Positions 36,010 to 45,551 are shown, counted from the first letter of the stretch. The stretch: 64,000 bases of DNA from CAXBCP01 sp047638395 (GCA_047638395.1 JBLIMV010000013.1:62001-126000), one strand, 5' to 3'. Made by a program: numbers and translations. Notes: a model not told the origin generated them from the letters alone.

Positions 36010-37244
36010 CAAGTCTTGCCCCCACGCAGGCGCCCGCACTTCGGCAGGGACCCGGCTGGCTGTTCCTGGTCGCCCTGGTAACGATCACGCTGATCGGGCC
36101 GTTGGCTGTGCACATGTACATCCCGATCATGCCGACCATCCAGGAGGCTTTTGGCGTCTCCACGGTGATGACGACGCTGACCTTCAGCATGGTGTTGTTT
36201 GTCATGGCATTCGGCACCCTGATCTATGGCAGTGCATCTGACCGCTATGGGCGAAAGCCGGTACTGATGGTGGGGCTGGTTCTGTTTGTGGCCGGCTCTG
36301 CGATCTGCGCCGTCGCCTGGAATTTCGAAGTTCTGATTGCCGGACGTCTGCTCCAGGCGCTTGCCGCAGGGTGCGGTGTCGTGCTGGCCCGGGCAATAGC
36401 GCGCGATGTTTACGGCCCGGACAAACTCGCACAGGTCATTGCCTATATCACGACCGCCTACGTGCTCGGGCCGACCCTGGCGCCGCCAATTGGGGGTGCG
36501 ATCTCTGATATCTTTGGGTGGAACGCGGTCTTTATCTTCGCCACCGTGATCGCTGTGATTGTCGCACTGCTCGGTGGCGCCGTCATCAGCGAGACCCATC
36601 ACAACCGCATCACCGGGCGCAAAAAGGGTGCGCTGCTTCGTGATTATGTTGTCCTGTTTAAGAACCCGGTTTTTGTGGGATACGCCTTTGTGCCGGCGTT
36701 AACATCGGGTGCCTTCTTCGCGCTCGCAACCTACGCATCTTTCCTGATGCGCGACCACTACAAGGCTACGCCCGGCGAATACGGGCTGTATTTCATGTTG
36801 CTGACCATCGGGTTCATGTCCGGCAATTTTATCTCGGGACGCCTCGGAAGCCGCGTTTCCACCGAATACATGGTTACCATCGGGTGTCTGATCGGGGTCA
36901 TCACCGTCGAATTACTGGCGGCATCGTTGTTTATCTGGCCGGATTATCCGATCGCGCTGTTCCTGCCGGGCGCCGTGATCGGCATCGCTCAGGGGCTGGC
37001 AATGCCGCATGCGCAGGCAGCAGCGATCAATGCCGAGCCGGACCTTACCGGGACAGCGTCAGGCGTTGTGATGTTCCTGCATTTCTTTGCCGCAGCCGCC
37101 GCGTCGCTGTTTCTGTCGACGTTGTATGACGGGACGTTCTTTCCGCTGATCGAGATCGTCTTTGTGCTGAGTATCCTAGCCCTGACAAGCGGCCTGCTTG
37201 CGAATGCGGCGAAGCGTCGGCGGGCCGCCAGGTTGGCTGTCTAG
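36006..37244 (+). CDS. Bcr/CflA-family MFS transporter with apparent CTG start
   Basis: About 412 residues. From the first canonical start (TTG 36102) only part of TM1 would remain; the open frame upstream codes PGWLFLVALVTITLIGPLAVHM, a complete TM1 of the Bcr type (…GPLAIDMYLP in relatives). The only in-frame candidate is CTG 36006, which overlaps the ligase TGA as CTGA, the same 4-nt geometry as the ATGA junctions upstream. Other features are SDRYGRKPVLMVG (loop 2-3), ARAIARDVYGPDKLA and LAPPIGGAISDIFGWNAVF. It likely exports or imports the substrate of the operon. Confidence 0.72.
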   Translation: MTSLAPTQAPALRQGPGWLFLVALVTITLIGPLAVHMYIPIMPTIQEAFGVSTVMTTLTFSMVLFVMAFGTLIYGSASDRYGRKPVLMVGLVLFVAGSAICAVAWNFEVLIAGRLLQALAAGCGVVLARAIARDVYGPDKLAQVIAYITTAYVLGPTLAPPIGGAISDIFGWNAVFIFATVIAVIVALLGGAVISETHHNRITGRKKGALLRDYVVLFKNPVFVGYAFVPALTSGAFFALATYASFLMRDHYKATPGEYGLYFMLLTIGFMSGNFISGRLGSRVSTEYMVTIGCLIGVITVELLAASLFIWPDYPIALFLPGAVIGIAQGLAMPHAQAAAINAEPDLTGTASGVVMFLHFFAAAAASLFLSTLYDGTFFPLIEIVFVLSILALTSGLLANAAKRRRAARLAV

Positions 37245-37255
37245 AAAGGCAGATC

Positions 37256-38221
37256 TCAGCTCTTGTCGAAGCCTTCATCGTTTCGGCCAAGAGCGGTCAG
37301 CGCATCTGTCACGAATGTCCGAGGGAGCAATTCATCCTGCGAGACATGGCGAAGATCGGGATACAGTTCGCGATACAGTTCCATCTGGCGCGTCCAATGA
37401 GCTTCAGACATTTCACCATTCACGGCGAACCCGCCTGAATCGTGTTCCTGCTGCCAGATCTGCTTGATACTGTCATCGGGAACGGGAACGGTGACGTTTG
37501 CGTCATACACCTCGCGGAACGTCTCGTAGCTGTCGTGGAGGGCGCGCGATGCGCGGATCATCCCACGGGTAAGACGTGCGAGTTCTTCCGGGTGCGCGGC
37601 CTCATATGCCTCTGTCGTGCCAAGCACGCCATGGGGCTGAGTCGGAACCAGGTCTTTGAGCTGCGCAAAACCCAGCAGATTATGAACCTTGTCAGCATGT
37701 TCGAGGCTAAGCGAAATTGCTTCCTCGACCCGTATCAGCGAAACATCGATTGAACCGTCCAACAGCCGTTCAATCCGCGGTGGCGGCGGGCCGACCACCT
37801 GCCAGTCGATATCGTCCTCATTGATGCCAAGTGCCCGCACCGTCAGGCGCGCCATGTGATGGCTCAGCGCATTCGTGCCGTCGAGCGCCCAGGAGACGCC
37901 CTTTAGATCGTCCGTCGTTTGAATGGATTTTTGAACGATCAGGTTCTGCGCGAGGCCGCGTGCCATGGAGACGATCGCGCGCACGGGGTTTCCCTCCGCA
38001 CGCGATTTGATGACCGGGCCAAGCCCGCCATAGGAAACATCCACCGTGTCGTCGAGGACTGCATTGATTGCAGCGACACCGCCGTGAACCGGGGTCCATG
38101 TGACGTCGAGACCTTCATCGGCCCACAAACCGAGTGTGGTCGCCGCGGCACAGGACAGGTCGTCTACGCCAAAAGTAGGGCCGGAACCGGCAGCGAGCCG
38201 AATGGAAAGGCGGTCGGACAT
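37256..38221 (-). CDS. NMT1/THI5-like substrate-binding protein without signal peptide
   Basis: 321 residues of the type 2 periplasmic-binding-protein/NMT1 fold. It begins directly with MSDRLSIRLAAGSGPTFGVDDL and has no signal peptide or lipobox, so it is predicted cytosolic unless exported by another way. Family elements: LWADEGLDVTWTPVHGG, VDVSYGGLGPVIKSRAEG, VRAIVSMARGLAQNLIVQ. It lies 60 nt after the MaoC gene, in the mfd operon, and is convergent with the MFS gene. ABC permease and ATPase genes are absent. Confidence 0.72.
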   Translation of the reverse strand: MSDRLSIRLAAGSGPTFGVDDLSCAAATTLGLWADEGLDVTWTPVHGGVAAINAVLDDTVDVSYGGLGPVIKSRAEGNPVRAIVSMARGLAQNLIVQKSIQTTDDLKGVSWALDGTNALSHHMARLTVRALGINEDDIDWQVVGPPPPRIERLLDGSIDVSLIRVEEAISLSLEHADKVHNLLGFAQLKDLVPTQPHGVLGTTEAYEAAHPEELARLTRGMIRASRALHDSYETFREVYDANVTVPVPDDSIKQIWQQEHDSGGFAVNGEMSEAHWTRQMELYRELYPDLRHVSQDELLPRTFVTDALTALGRNDEGFDKS

Positions 38222-38281
38222 TCAATTTCCTCGTATGCAGAAAAATTAGGTGTACTGAAAGAAGCGGCGGGAACGAATATT

Positions 38282-38740
38282 CTAAGTGGGGCGTCTCCGA
38301 ACAAAGTGAAGACTCGTCAGAGTCATGACAATTTCATCGTTCTGATTGAGCGTATCATAGCGAATACGTACCCCGTCGCGCCCGCCTTCTTTTTCCGATG
38401 GGGATACTTCGACAATATGCGCGTGCGCATGCAGCGTATCGCCGACTTTGACGGGGCGCTTCCAACGCAGACCGTCGACACCGGGAGACCCCATGCCGCT
38501 GAGGCTGAGCGCGCCCGTTCTGGCGAAAAGCCCGAACGTGACAGCGGCTGTCTGATAACCGGCGGCGACAAGCGTGCCGAAACTGGAATCCTTCGCGGCC
38601 TCGGCATCTGTGTGATATGGCAGCGGTGCGTATTTTTCGCCGAACTCGATGATTTCTCGCTCATCGAGCGTTTGCGTGCCGGTCTCATAGACCTGGCCGA
38701 CTTCAAAATCCTCAAAAAAGAGCGGGTTCTCTACCTTCAT
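38282..38740 (-). CDS. MaoC-like hotdog dehydratase
   Basis: 152 residues of the MaoC/enoyl-CoA hydratase 2 family. The hotdog fold pattern is FEDFEVGQVYETGTQTLDER, YHTDAEAAKDSSFGTLVAAG and VKVGDTLHAHAHIVEVSPS. The usual catalytic Asp and His correspond to the DAEAA region and the preceding His, although the canonical D-x(4)-H is not exact. AGAGGAA precedes the ATG. It starts 15 nt after mfd and may be cotranscribed with it. Confidence 0.78.
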   Translation of the reverse strand: MKVENPLFFEDFEVGQVYETGTQTLDEREIIEFGEKYAPLPYHTDAEAAKDSSFGTLVAAGYQTAAVTFGLFARTGALSLSGMGSPGVDGLRWKRPVKVGDTLHAHAHIVEVSPSEKEGGRDGVRIRYDTLNQNDEIVMTLTSLHFVRRRPT

Positions 38741-38755
38741 CGACGCTAATTCCTC

Positions 38756-41700
38756 TTAAGCTACCGGCGCATTTGCAATCGTTGACAGCTTTTCGGCAAG
38801 TTGCCTCACACCGCGCAGACGATCCGCCGCGCGGGTCCAGTCCCTGCGGACAACAATCGTATGGTCCGGGCGCAGTTTGGTACGCCCGATGTCGGCAGCC
38901 ACAAATACCATCAGATCGCCAGGGTTGGCGAAACTGTTATTGCGGAACGACAGGGTCGCCCCCTTGGGACCGGCATCTATCTTCTCGATATTGGCGGCGC
39001 GGCAATGCCGTTTGATCGCGACGATCTGCAGCAGGTTTTCAACTTCGCCGGGCAGGGATCCGAAACGATCAATCAGTTCGGCGGCGAAACCCTCCGTATC
39101 CTCAGCGCTTTTAAGCTCTGCGATGCGGCGGTACAGGCCAAGCCGGACATCAAGATCGGACACGTATTTTTCCGGAATAAGGACAGGGATACCGACATTG
39201 ATCTGCGGGCTCCATTCACGGTCGTCTTCGTCTTCAACACCCTTCGCAACCGCAACGGCTTCTTCGAGCATATGCTGGTAAAGCTCGACACCGACCTCGC
39301 GGATATGGCCGGACTGTTCCGAGCCAAGGAGGTTGCCCGCACCGCGGATATCGAGATCGTGGCTTGCGAGCGTAAAGCCTGCACCAAGCGTGTCGAGCGA
39401 CTGCATGACCTCGAGCCGTTTATTGGCAGCGTCGGTCAGTTTCCGGTTGTTCGGCAGGGTCAGATAACAATAGGCCCGGAGTTTCGAGCGGCCGATGCGT
39501 CCCCGAAGCTGATAGAGCTGCGCCAGACCAAACATATCGGCACGGTGGATAATCATCGTATTGGCGGTCGGAATATCGAGACCGGATTCAACGATCTGCG
39601 TCGATAGCAGCAGGTTGACCGAGCCATCGTAGAATGCGGTCATGACCTCTTCGAGTGCCTTCGTCCCCATCTGGCCGTGTGCCATCGCCACTTTGACCTC
39701 GGGAACAAGTGCCCGCAGCTGCGATGCGATCTCGTCGAGGTCGGCGACGCGCGGGCAGACGTAGAACGTCTGTCCGCCGCGGAAATGCTCCCGCATGATG
39801 GCTTCGCGGATCATCACGTCGTCATACGGCATAACGAACGTGCGCACGGCGAGCCGGTCGACCGGCGGCGTGCCGATCAGACTCATTTCCTTCACACCGC
39901 TCAGCGCCATCTGAAGTGTTCGCGGTATGGGGGTCGCTGTCAGGGTGAGTACGTGAACGTCGGTTTTCAGGTTTTTAAGGCGTTCCTTGTGGGTCACGCC
40001 GAAATGCTGCTCCTCATCGACAATCAACAATTCGAGCTTGTTGAACGCGATTGATTTGCTGAGCAGTGCATGAGTGCCGATGACAATATCGACCTCGCCA
40101 TTCGCAAGCCCCTCGCGGACCTTGTCCGCGTCTTTGCCTGTCACAAGGCGGGAAAGCTGTTCTATGCGGACAGGTACGCCTTCGAACCGGTCCACGAAGG
40201 TCTTGAAGTGCTGTCGGCAGAGCAGGGTGGTCGGCACCACGACGGCAACCTGACTACCGGACATGACGGCCGCGAAAGTCGCCCGCAGCGCAATCTCGGT
40301 CTTGCCGAAGCCGACATCACCGCAGACCAGCCGGTCCATGGCGTTGCCGGATTTCAGGTCGTTCAGCGTATCGGCAATGGCGTGGGTCTGATCGTCGGTC
40401 TCGGTATAGGGGAAGCGGGAAGCAAACTCCTGATAGAGACTGTCGGGGATGTCGATTTTCACGGCGGGGCGCAAAGTGCGCTGGGCGGCAATCTTGATCA
40501 GTTCGTTAGCGATGTCCCTGAGCCGCGATTTCATCCGCGCTTTACGGGCCTGCCAGGCAGCGCCGCCGAGCCGGTCCAGGCTTGCGGGCATATCGCCGGA
40601 TCCATAGCGCGACAGCACTTCGACGTTCTCAACCGGCACGTATAGCTTGGTATCTCCGGCGTAGATCAGCCGCAGGCAGTCATGCGGCGCGTTGGCGACG
40701 CTCAGCGTCTCCAGCCCGTCATAGCGCCCTATACCGTGTTCTATATGAACGACCAGGTCGCCAAGCGCGATTTCGGAGACGTCGGCGATGAAATCTTCGG
40801 CGCGACGGCGTTTGCGGTCGGGTCGGACAATACGCTCACCGAGGATGTCCTGTTCGGTGATCAGCGTCAGCGTATCCGAGGTGAAACCGTGTTCGATCGG
40901 CAGCACCACGAGGCCGGTTGTCTCCGGCGCAAGTTCTGTTGCCGCCTGCCAGTCCTCGACCGCAACGATATCCATGACCTTGTGATCGGCAAGCAATTGC
41001 CCAAGGCGCTCGCGGGACCCAAGCGTGAACGCGGAGATCAGTACACGCTTTCCACCATCGGCATCATTGCGCAGGCGGGTTGCCAGGCTGTCGAAAACGG
41101 TGATTGCCGGTTCATCGTCTTTTCCACCGACGGCGGCGGCTTTTGCACGTGCGGCTGCAAAATCCGGCACCCTTTTGGCACCGACGGACAGGACTTCGGC
41201 AAACGCAGAAGACGCAATCCCTTCCGGGGCTGCAAAAGGCGTAAGCTGGCCGACCAGGCGGTCATTCAGCGCCACCTCAAATTCACGGGCGTCCAGATAC
41301 AGGCTTCCCGTCGGGAGCGGATTATAGGGGGGCTGACCGCTGACATCGTTCGTCTTGCGGTTCCGCAGGTACGTCATGCGGGCGTCGAAATAGTCCGCGA
41401 TCGTTTCCAGGCGGCCGTCGCGTACCTGATCAGCGTCGTTATCCAGCGTGACCGATGCACCGGGCAGGTAATCGAACAGGGTATCCAGCGTCTCGTGAAA
41501 CAACGGTAGCCAGTGTTCCATGCCGATCTGCTTGCGGCCTTCGCTGACCGCGGCATAAAGCGGATCGTCGGTAATGTTGCCAAAGGCCTCGCGATATCCG
41601 GTGCGGAAACGCGCAATCGAATCCTCATCAAGAAAGACTTCGCTGGCGGGTTTGAGCGAAAATTCGTCAATTTTCTCCGTGGAGCGTTGCGTTGCCGGGT

Positions 41701-42304
41701 CGAAAGCGCGCAACGCTTCTATCTCGTCACCGAATAGGTCGATCCGGATCGGCAGGGCTTCGCCCGGCGGAAAGACATCAAGAATACCGCCGCGTACCGC
41801 ATATTCGCCGGCTTCACGTACGGTGCCGACGCGCTCGAACCCGTTTCGATTGAAGAAACCTGCCAGCTCGTCGACATCGACCCGGGCGCCGACGGCGAAA
41901 ATTCTGGCGGCGGCGCTCAGAATTTTGCGCGCCGGGACTCGCTGCAGGGCCGCATTTGCCGATGTCAGGACGACCAGTTGTCCCGACACGCCCGATTCTG
42001 CCCGGGTCGCCAGATAGGTCAGCGCATCGATACGTTGCGACACAACCTCACGATTGGGCGAAACCCGGTCATAGGGCAGGCAGTCCCAGGCCGGAAATGA
42101 GATAACGCGGATTGAGGGTGCAAAGAACGCCAGAGCGTCGGTCATCTCCGCCATGCGCTTTCCGTCCCGCGCAATGTGAAGATGAATAGCATCGGCCGGC
42201 TGGGCGGCAAGGCTTTCCGCGACAAGCAATGCATCGCAGCCTTCGGGCACGCCTGACAGCAGGAAACGGCCTGTACCAGAGAATGATTTATTGATGAAGT
42301 TCAA
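38756..42304 (-). CDS. mfd: Transcription-repair coupling factor
   Basis: Mfd, the translocase that removes stalled RNA polymerase and recruits UvrA. 1182 residues. Order: UvrB-like N-terminal region, RNA-polymerase-interacting (CarD-type) domain with GDLVVHIEHGIGRYDGLETL, then helicase motifs CGDVGFGKTEIALRATFAA (Walker A), DEEQHFGVTHKERLKNL (DEEQ box), LTATPIPRTLQMALSG and a C-terminal TRCF domain. The order sdhE-mfd beside recG is typical of alphaproteobacteria. It starts 4 nt after sdhE. Confidence 0.97.
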   Translation of the reverse strand: MNFINKSFSGTGRFLLSGVPEGCDALLVAESLAAQPADAIHLHIARDGKRMAEMTDALAFFAPSIRVISFPAWDCLPYDRVSPNREVVSQRIDALTYLATRAESGVSGQLVVLTSANAALQRVPARKILSAAARIFAVGARVDVDELAGFFNRNGFERVGTVREAGEYAVRGGILDVFPPGEALPIRIDLFGDEIEALRAFDPATQRSTEKIDEFSLKPASEVFLDEDSIARFRTGYREAFGNITDDPLYAAVSEGRKQIGMEHWLPLFHETLDTLFDYLPGASVTLDNDADQVRDGRLETIADYFDARMTYLRNRKTNDVSGQPPYNPLPTGSLYLDAREFEVALNDRLVGQLTPFAAPEGIASSAFAEVLSVGAKRVPDFAAARAKAAAVGGKDDEPAITVFDSLATRLRNDADGGKRVLISAFTLGSRERLGQLLADHKVMDIVAVEDWQAATELAPETTGLVVLPIEHGFTSDTLTLITEQDILGERIVRPDRKRRRAEDFIADVSEIALGDLVVHIEHGIGRYDGLETLSVANAPHDCLRLIYAGDTKLYVPVENVEVLSRYGSGDMPASLDRLGGAAWQARKARMKSRLRDIANELIKIAAQRTLRPAVKIDIPDSLYQEFASRFPYTETDDQTHAIADTLNDLKSGNAMDRLVCGDVGFGKTEIALRATFAAVMSGSQVAVVVPTTLLCRQHFKTFVDRFEGVPVRIEQLSRLVTGKDADKVREGLANGEVDIVIGTHALLSKSIAFNKLELLIVDEEQHFGVTHKERLKNLKTDVHVLTLTATPIPRTLQMALSGVKEMSLIGTPPVDRLAVRTFVMPYDDVMIREAIMREHFRGGQTFYVCPRVADLDEIASQLRALVPEVKVAMAHGQMGTKALEEVMTAFYDGSVNLLLSTQIVESGLDIPTANTMIIHRADMFGLAQLYQLRGRIGRSKLRAYCYLTLPNNRKLTDAANKRLEVMQSLDTLGAGFTLASHDLDIRGAGNLLGSEQSGHIREVGVELYQHMLEEAVAVAKGVEDEDDREWSPQINVGIPVLIPEKYVSDLDVRLGLYRRIAELKSAEDTEGFAAELIDRFGSLPGEVENLLQIVAIKRHCRAANIEKIDAGPKGATLSFRNNSFANPGDLMVFVAADIGRTKLRPDHTIVVRRDWTRAADRLRGVRQLAEKLSTIANAPVA

Positions 42305-42308
42305 GTGG

Positions 42309-42572
42309 TTATATTTTCTTCTTAAAGTTCTGTAGCATTTTTAGGACAGGGGTGTCGAAGCCGGCCGGCGGCGGTTTCATATCTAGGACCCAGCTCAAAA
42401 CATCCTGATCATTCTCATCGAGTAGGGCCTCGAAATCGGCCAGTTGCGCCTCGTCCAGTTCGCGAAGATAGGCTTCGGCAAACCCGCCGATCACCATATC
42501 GCTTTCCTTCGTTCCGCGACGCAAACTGCGGAACCGCAATTTACGGCGGATATTCTCTAGCTTATCTGGCAT
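42309..42572 (-). CDS. sdhE: Succinate dehydrogenase flavinylation/assembly factor
   Basis: SdhE (DUF339) attaches FAD covalently to SdhA. 87 residues from ATG 42572: IRRKLRFRSLRRGTKESDMV, EAQLADFEALLDENDQDVLSW, the RGxKExD motif being the family signature (here RRGTKESD). The open frame continues to 43259 across recG on the other strand, but the family start is clear. It is divergent from recG with about 69 bp between starts, and it precedes mfd. Confidence 0.93.
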   Translation of the reverse strand: MPDKLENIRRKLRFRSLRRGTKESDMVIGGFAEAYLRELDEAQLADFEALLDENDQDVLSWVLDMKPPPAGFDTPVLKMLQNFKKKI

Positions 42573-42641
42573 TACTGCTCCTCGTGGAACGCTGGTATAA
42601 GTGTACACCTCAATGATGTCAGCCCGATTCCGACGGAAAAC

Positions 42642-44723
42642 ATGCGCCCAGACATACTTTTTTCCATTTTTGCCCCGGTGACGGGCCTCCCCGGGGTTGG
42701 ACCCAAGATCGGCAAGCTGATCGAAAAGCTTGCCGGACCGGGTATCGTAGACCTGTTGTGGCACCTTCCAAGCGGGCTTATCGACCGTCGTTATGCCCCG
42801 AAAATCATGGATGCGACCGAGGGGGCGATCGCAACGCTGACGATCACCGTCGATAAGCATTCTCCGTCCGCCCGCCGCGGGCTTCCTTATAGAATACGAT
42901 GCCGCGACGAAACGGGTTTCCTGACCCTCGTCTTTTTCAATGGTCGTGAGGATTATCTGCGCAAAATCCTCCCCGAGGATGAAGTTCGGGTCGTCAGCGG
43001 CCGGTTGGAGCGCTACCGCGACGAATTTCAGATGACCCATCCGGATCATGTCGGCACGGTCGCCGAGATTGATTCGATCAAGACGGTCGAGCCGGTCTAT
43101 CCGATGACAGCCGGGCTGACCCCGAAACCACTCACGCGCGCCATAAGTGCTGCGGTCGATATGACGCCTGTCCTGCCGGAATGGAATGACGGCCCATGGA
43201 TGGCGAAAAAGAAATGGTCCGGCTGGCATGCCGCGCTGCAAACCGCTCATACGCCGCAATCCGAAACCGATCTGCTGCCGGACGCGCCGGCGCGCGAACG
43301 GCTGGCCTATGACGAATTACTGGCAAACCAGCTCGCACTGCTGATTGTGCGTGGTCGGCAGCGTAAAAGGGCGGGAAGGCCGATAATCGGCGACGGCGGT
43401 CTGCGTCGGCAACTGGAAGAAAACCTGCCGTTCAAACTGACAGGCTCGCAGCAAATGGCGCTCGCGGAGATTTCTGCGGACATGAAGGACCAGACACGGA
43501 TGCTCCGTCTGCTGCAGGGCGATGTTGGCAGCGGCAAGACCGTCGTCGCCCTGATGTCGATGCTGGCGGCGGTTGAGCACGGCGCGCAGGCCGCCCTTAT
43601 GGCGCCAACGGAAATTCTTGCGCGGCAACATTACGCGACGATTGCGCCATTGGCTGAATCGATCGGCGTGTCGGTCGTCCTGATTACCGGTCGCGACAAG
43701 GGCAAAAAGCGTGCAGCACTGGTGGACGGATTGATCAGCGGTGAGACGGTAATCGCAATCGGAACGCATGCGCTGTTTCAGGACGACGTGCAGTTTAAGG
43801 ACCTTGCCTTTGTTGTCGTCGATGAACAACACCGGTTTGGCGTTCATCAGCGTCTCGCCCTCGCCGAAAAGGGGGCGGCTGCCGATATTCTGGTCATGAC
43901 CGCAACGCCGATACCCCGCACGCTGATGATGACGGCCTATGGCGATCTGGAGACATCGCGGCTCACCGACAAGCCCGCCGGCCGGAAACCGATTGAGACG
44001 CGCGTTCTGCCGTTATCGCGCCTGGAGGACGTTGTGGACCGCCTGCGCGGCGCCATTCCGGGCGGCGCACGGATCTACTGGGTCTGTCCGATGGTCGACG
44101 ATTCCGAGCTCGTGGATCTTGCCGCCGCTACCGAGCGCCATGCGGCGCTTGCCCAGCGCTTCGGCGACCGCGTCGGCCTGGTGCATGGGCGGCTGAAAGC
44201 GGCTGAAAAAGACGCGGTGATGACCAAATTCGCTGCCGGAGATCTTGATATCCTGGTTGCGACCACCGTGATCGAGGTCGGCGTCGATGTGCCCGAGGCC
44301 ACGGTCATGGTGATCGAACAGGCAGAACGCTTTGGGCTCGCGCAGCTGCACCAGTTGCGCGGTCGCGTCGGACGGGGAGAAGCGAAATCATCGTGTTTGT
44401 TACTCTACGGCGAGCCGCTGACCGCAACCGCCCGGGCGCGCCTGAAAGTCATGCGCGATACAGATGACGGGTTTATCATCGCCGAGGAGGACCTTCGCCT
44501 TCGGGGTGCCGGCGAAGTGCTGGGAACGCGCCAGAGTGGCCTGCCTCAGTTCCGCATGGCAGACCTTGCCGTCCACGCCGATCTGATTGCCGTGGCGCGG
44601 GACGACGCCCGTGTCATTCTGGAACGCGACCCGGATCTAACCTCGGAACGCGGAAAGGCGCTGAAGACGCTGATGTACCTGTTCGAGCGGGATGCAGTCG
44701 TAAAGACGGCGCTCTCGGGCTGA
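42642..44723 (+). CDS. recG: ATP-dependent DNA helicase RecG
   Basis: RecG, the branch-migrating helicase that regresses stalled forks. 693 residues: wedge/OB domain including LPGVGPKIGKLIEKL and FFNGREDYLRKILPEDEVRV in the first ~270 residues, then LLQGDVGSGKTVVALMSML (Walker A), VVDEQHRFGVHQR (DEQH box) and the motifs TATPIPRTLMMTAYGDL and FGLAQLHQLRGRVGRGEAKS. It is convergent with DUF502. Confidence 0.97.
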   Translation: MRPDILFSIFAPVTGLPGVGPKIGKLIEKLAGPGIVDLLWHLPSGLIDRRYAPKIMDATEGAIATLTITVDKHSPSARRGLPYRIRCRDETGFLTLVFFNGREDYLRKILPEDEVRVVSGRLERYRDEFQMTHPDHVGTVAEIDSIKTVEPVYPMTAGLTPKPLTRAISAAVDMTPVLPEWNDGPWMAKKKWSGWHAALQTAHTPQSETDLLPDAPARERLAYDELLANQLALLIVRGRQRKRAGRPIIGDGGLRRQLEENLPFKLTGSQQMALAEISADMKDQTRMLRLLQGDVGSGKTVVALMSMLAAVEHGAQAALMAPTEILARQHYATIAPLAESIGVSVVLITGRDKGKKRAALVDGLISGETVIAIGTHALFQDDVQFKDLAFVVVDEQHRFGVHQRLALAEKGAAADILVMTATPIPRTLMMTAYGDLETSRLTDKPAGRKPIETRVLPLSRLEDVVDRLRGAIPGGARIYWVCPMVDDSELVDLAAATERHAALAQRFGDRVGLVHGRLKAAEKDAVMTKFAAGDLDILVATTVIEVGVDVPEATVMVIEQAERFGLAQLHQLRGRVGRGEAKSSCLLLYGEPLTATARARLKVMRDTDDGFIIAEEDLRLRGAGEVLGTRQSGLPQFRMADLAVHADLIAVARDDARVILERDPDLTSERGKALKTLMYLFERDAVVKTALSG

Positions 44724-44756
44724 CGAGAAACGCGGATACCCTAGCTCCAGAGAAAC

Positions 44757-45536
44757 CTATTCAGCGGCCTTGTCGGCCTCCGGGTCATGGGGAACGGTCT
44801 TGGTATTACCGTCCGCGGGGGCGACGCGTTTTTTCTTCTGCTCCGCGGCGGGGCGTCTGTCGGGCGGCGTGACGATACCGCCCGAAACCACCATTTTGAT
44901 TCCTTCCTCGACCGTCATTTCGAGGATCACCAGTTCCTTTTTCGGAATAAACAGCAAATAGCCGGATGTCGGATTGGGTGTAGTCGGTAAAAAGACGTTC
45001 ACCACATCATCCGTCGTGAGGTTTTGAACCTCGCCCTGGGTCTGGCCGGTGATAAAGCCTATCGCCCAACTGCCGCGACGCGGATATTCAAACAGGACGA
45101 CCTCTCGAAACGCATTGGATTGCTGTTTCAGGATGGTCTCGATGATCTGCTTTACCGCGGCGTAAACGCTGCGGATCACCGGCATCCGGCGCAGGAAATG
45201 TTCGCTAAGCCGCGTCCACAATCGTCCGAGTAAACCCGCTGTCGACCAGCCAATGAAGGTCAACACGATGAAGACGATCACAAGACCGAGGCCCGGAATG
45301 GCGAAGGGCAGGTAGGTTTCCGGATTGTAGGCTGGCGGAAGTAGGGGGGTTACCTGCGCATCGACCCAACGGATCAGTAGCCAGGAAATGTAGAACGTAA
45401 TACCGATCGGTGCCGTGACGAGCACGCCCGCCAGGAAGTAGCCGCGCATATGGCGCCGAAAACGGCCCTTTTGGCGTTTCGCAAGGCGGTCCTGCGCGTT
45501 GCCGCGATCACCGTCGTTTTTATCTTGTTTGACCAT
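44757..45536 (-). CDS. DUF502 family membrane protein
   Basis: 259 residues with two TM helices, GYFLAGVLVTAPIGITFYIS (about 31-50) and PFAIPGLGLVIVFIVLTFIG (about 76-95), followed by a soluble domain with EVVLFEYPRRGSWAIGFITG and VFLPTTPNPTSGYLLFIPKK, the DUF502 signatures. C-terminal tail is lysine rich. The function is unknown. It is convergent with recG. A perfect 9-bp palindrome overlaps its start codon (see separate entry), and no clear Shine-Dalgarno is present. Confidence 0.87.
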   Translation of the reverse strand: MVKQDKNDGDRGNAQDRLAKRQKGRFRRHMRGYFLAGVLVTAPIGITFYISWLLIRWVDAQVTPLLPPAYNPETYLPFAIPGLGLVIVFIVLTFIGWSTAGLLGRLWTRLSEHFLRRMPVIRSVYAAVKQIIETILKQQSNAFREVVLFEYPRRGSWAIGFITGQTQGEVQNLTTDDVVNVFLPTTPNPTSGYLLFIPKKELVILEMTVEEGIKMVVSGGIVTPPDRRPAAEQKKKRVAPADGNTKTVPHDPEADKAAE

Positions 45537-45551
45537 GTTTGGAACATGGTC
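45531..45551 (-). promoter_or_regulatory. Perfect 9-bp hairpin spanning the DUF502 start codon
   Basis: GACCATGTT and AACATGGTC with a 3-nt loop. The ATG of DUF502 (45536-45534) lies inside the second arm on the minus strand, so folded mRNA would hide the start. Could also be a protein operator. Confidence 0.45.

Noticed and set aside
42573..43259. Upstream extension of sdhE
   Set aside because: It runs antisense to recG and adds no conserved sequence.
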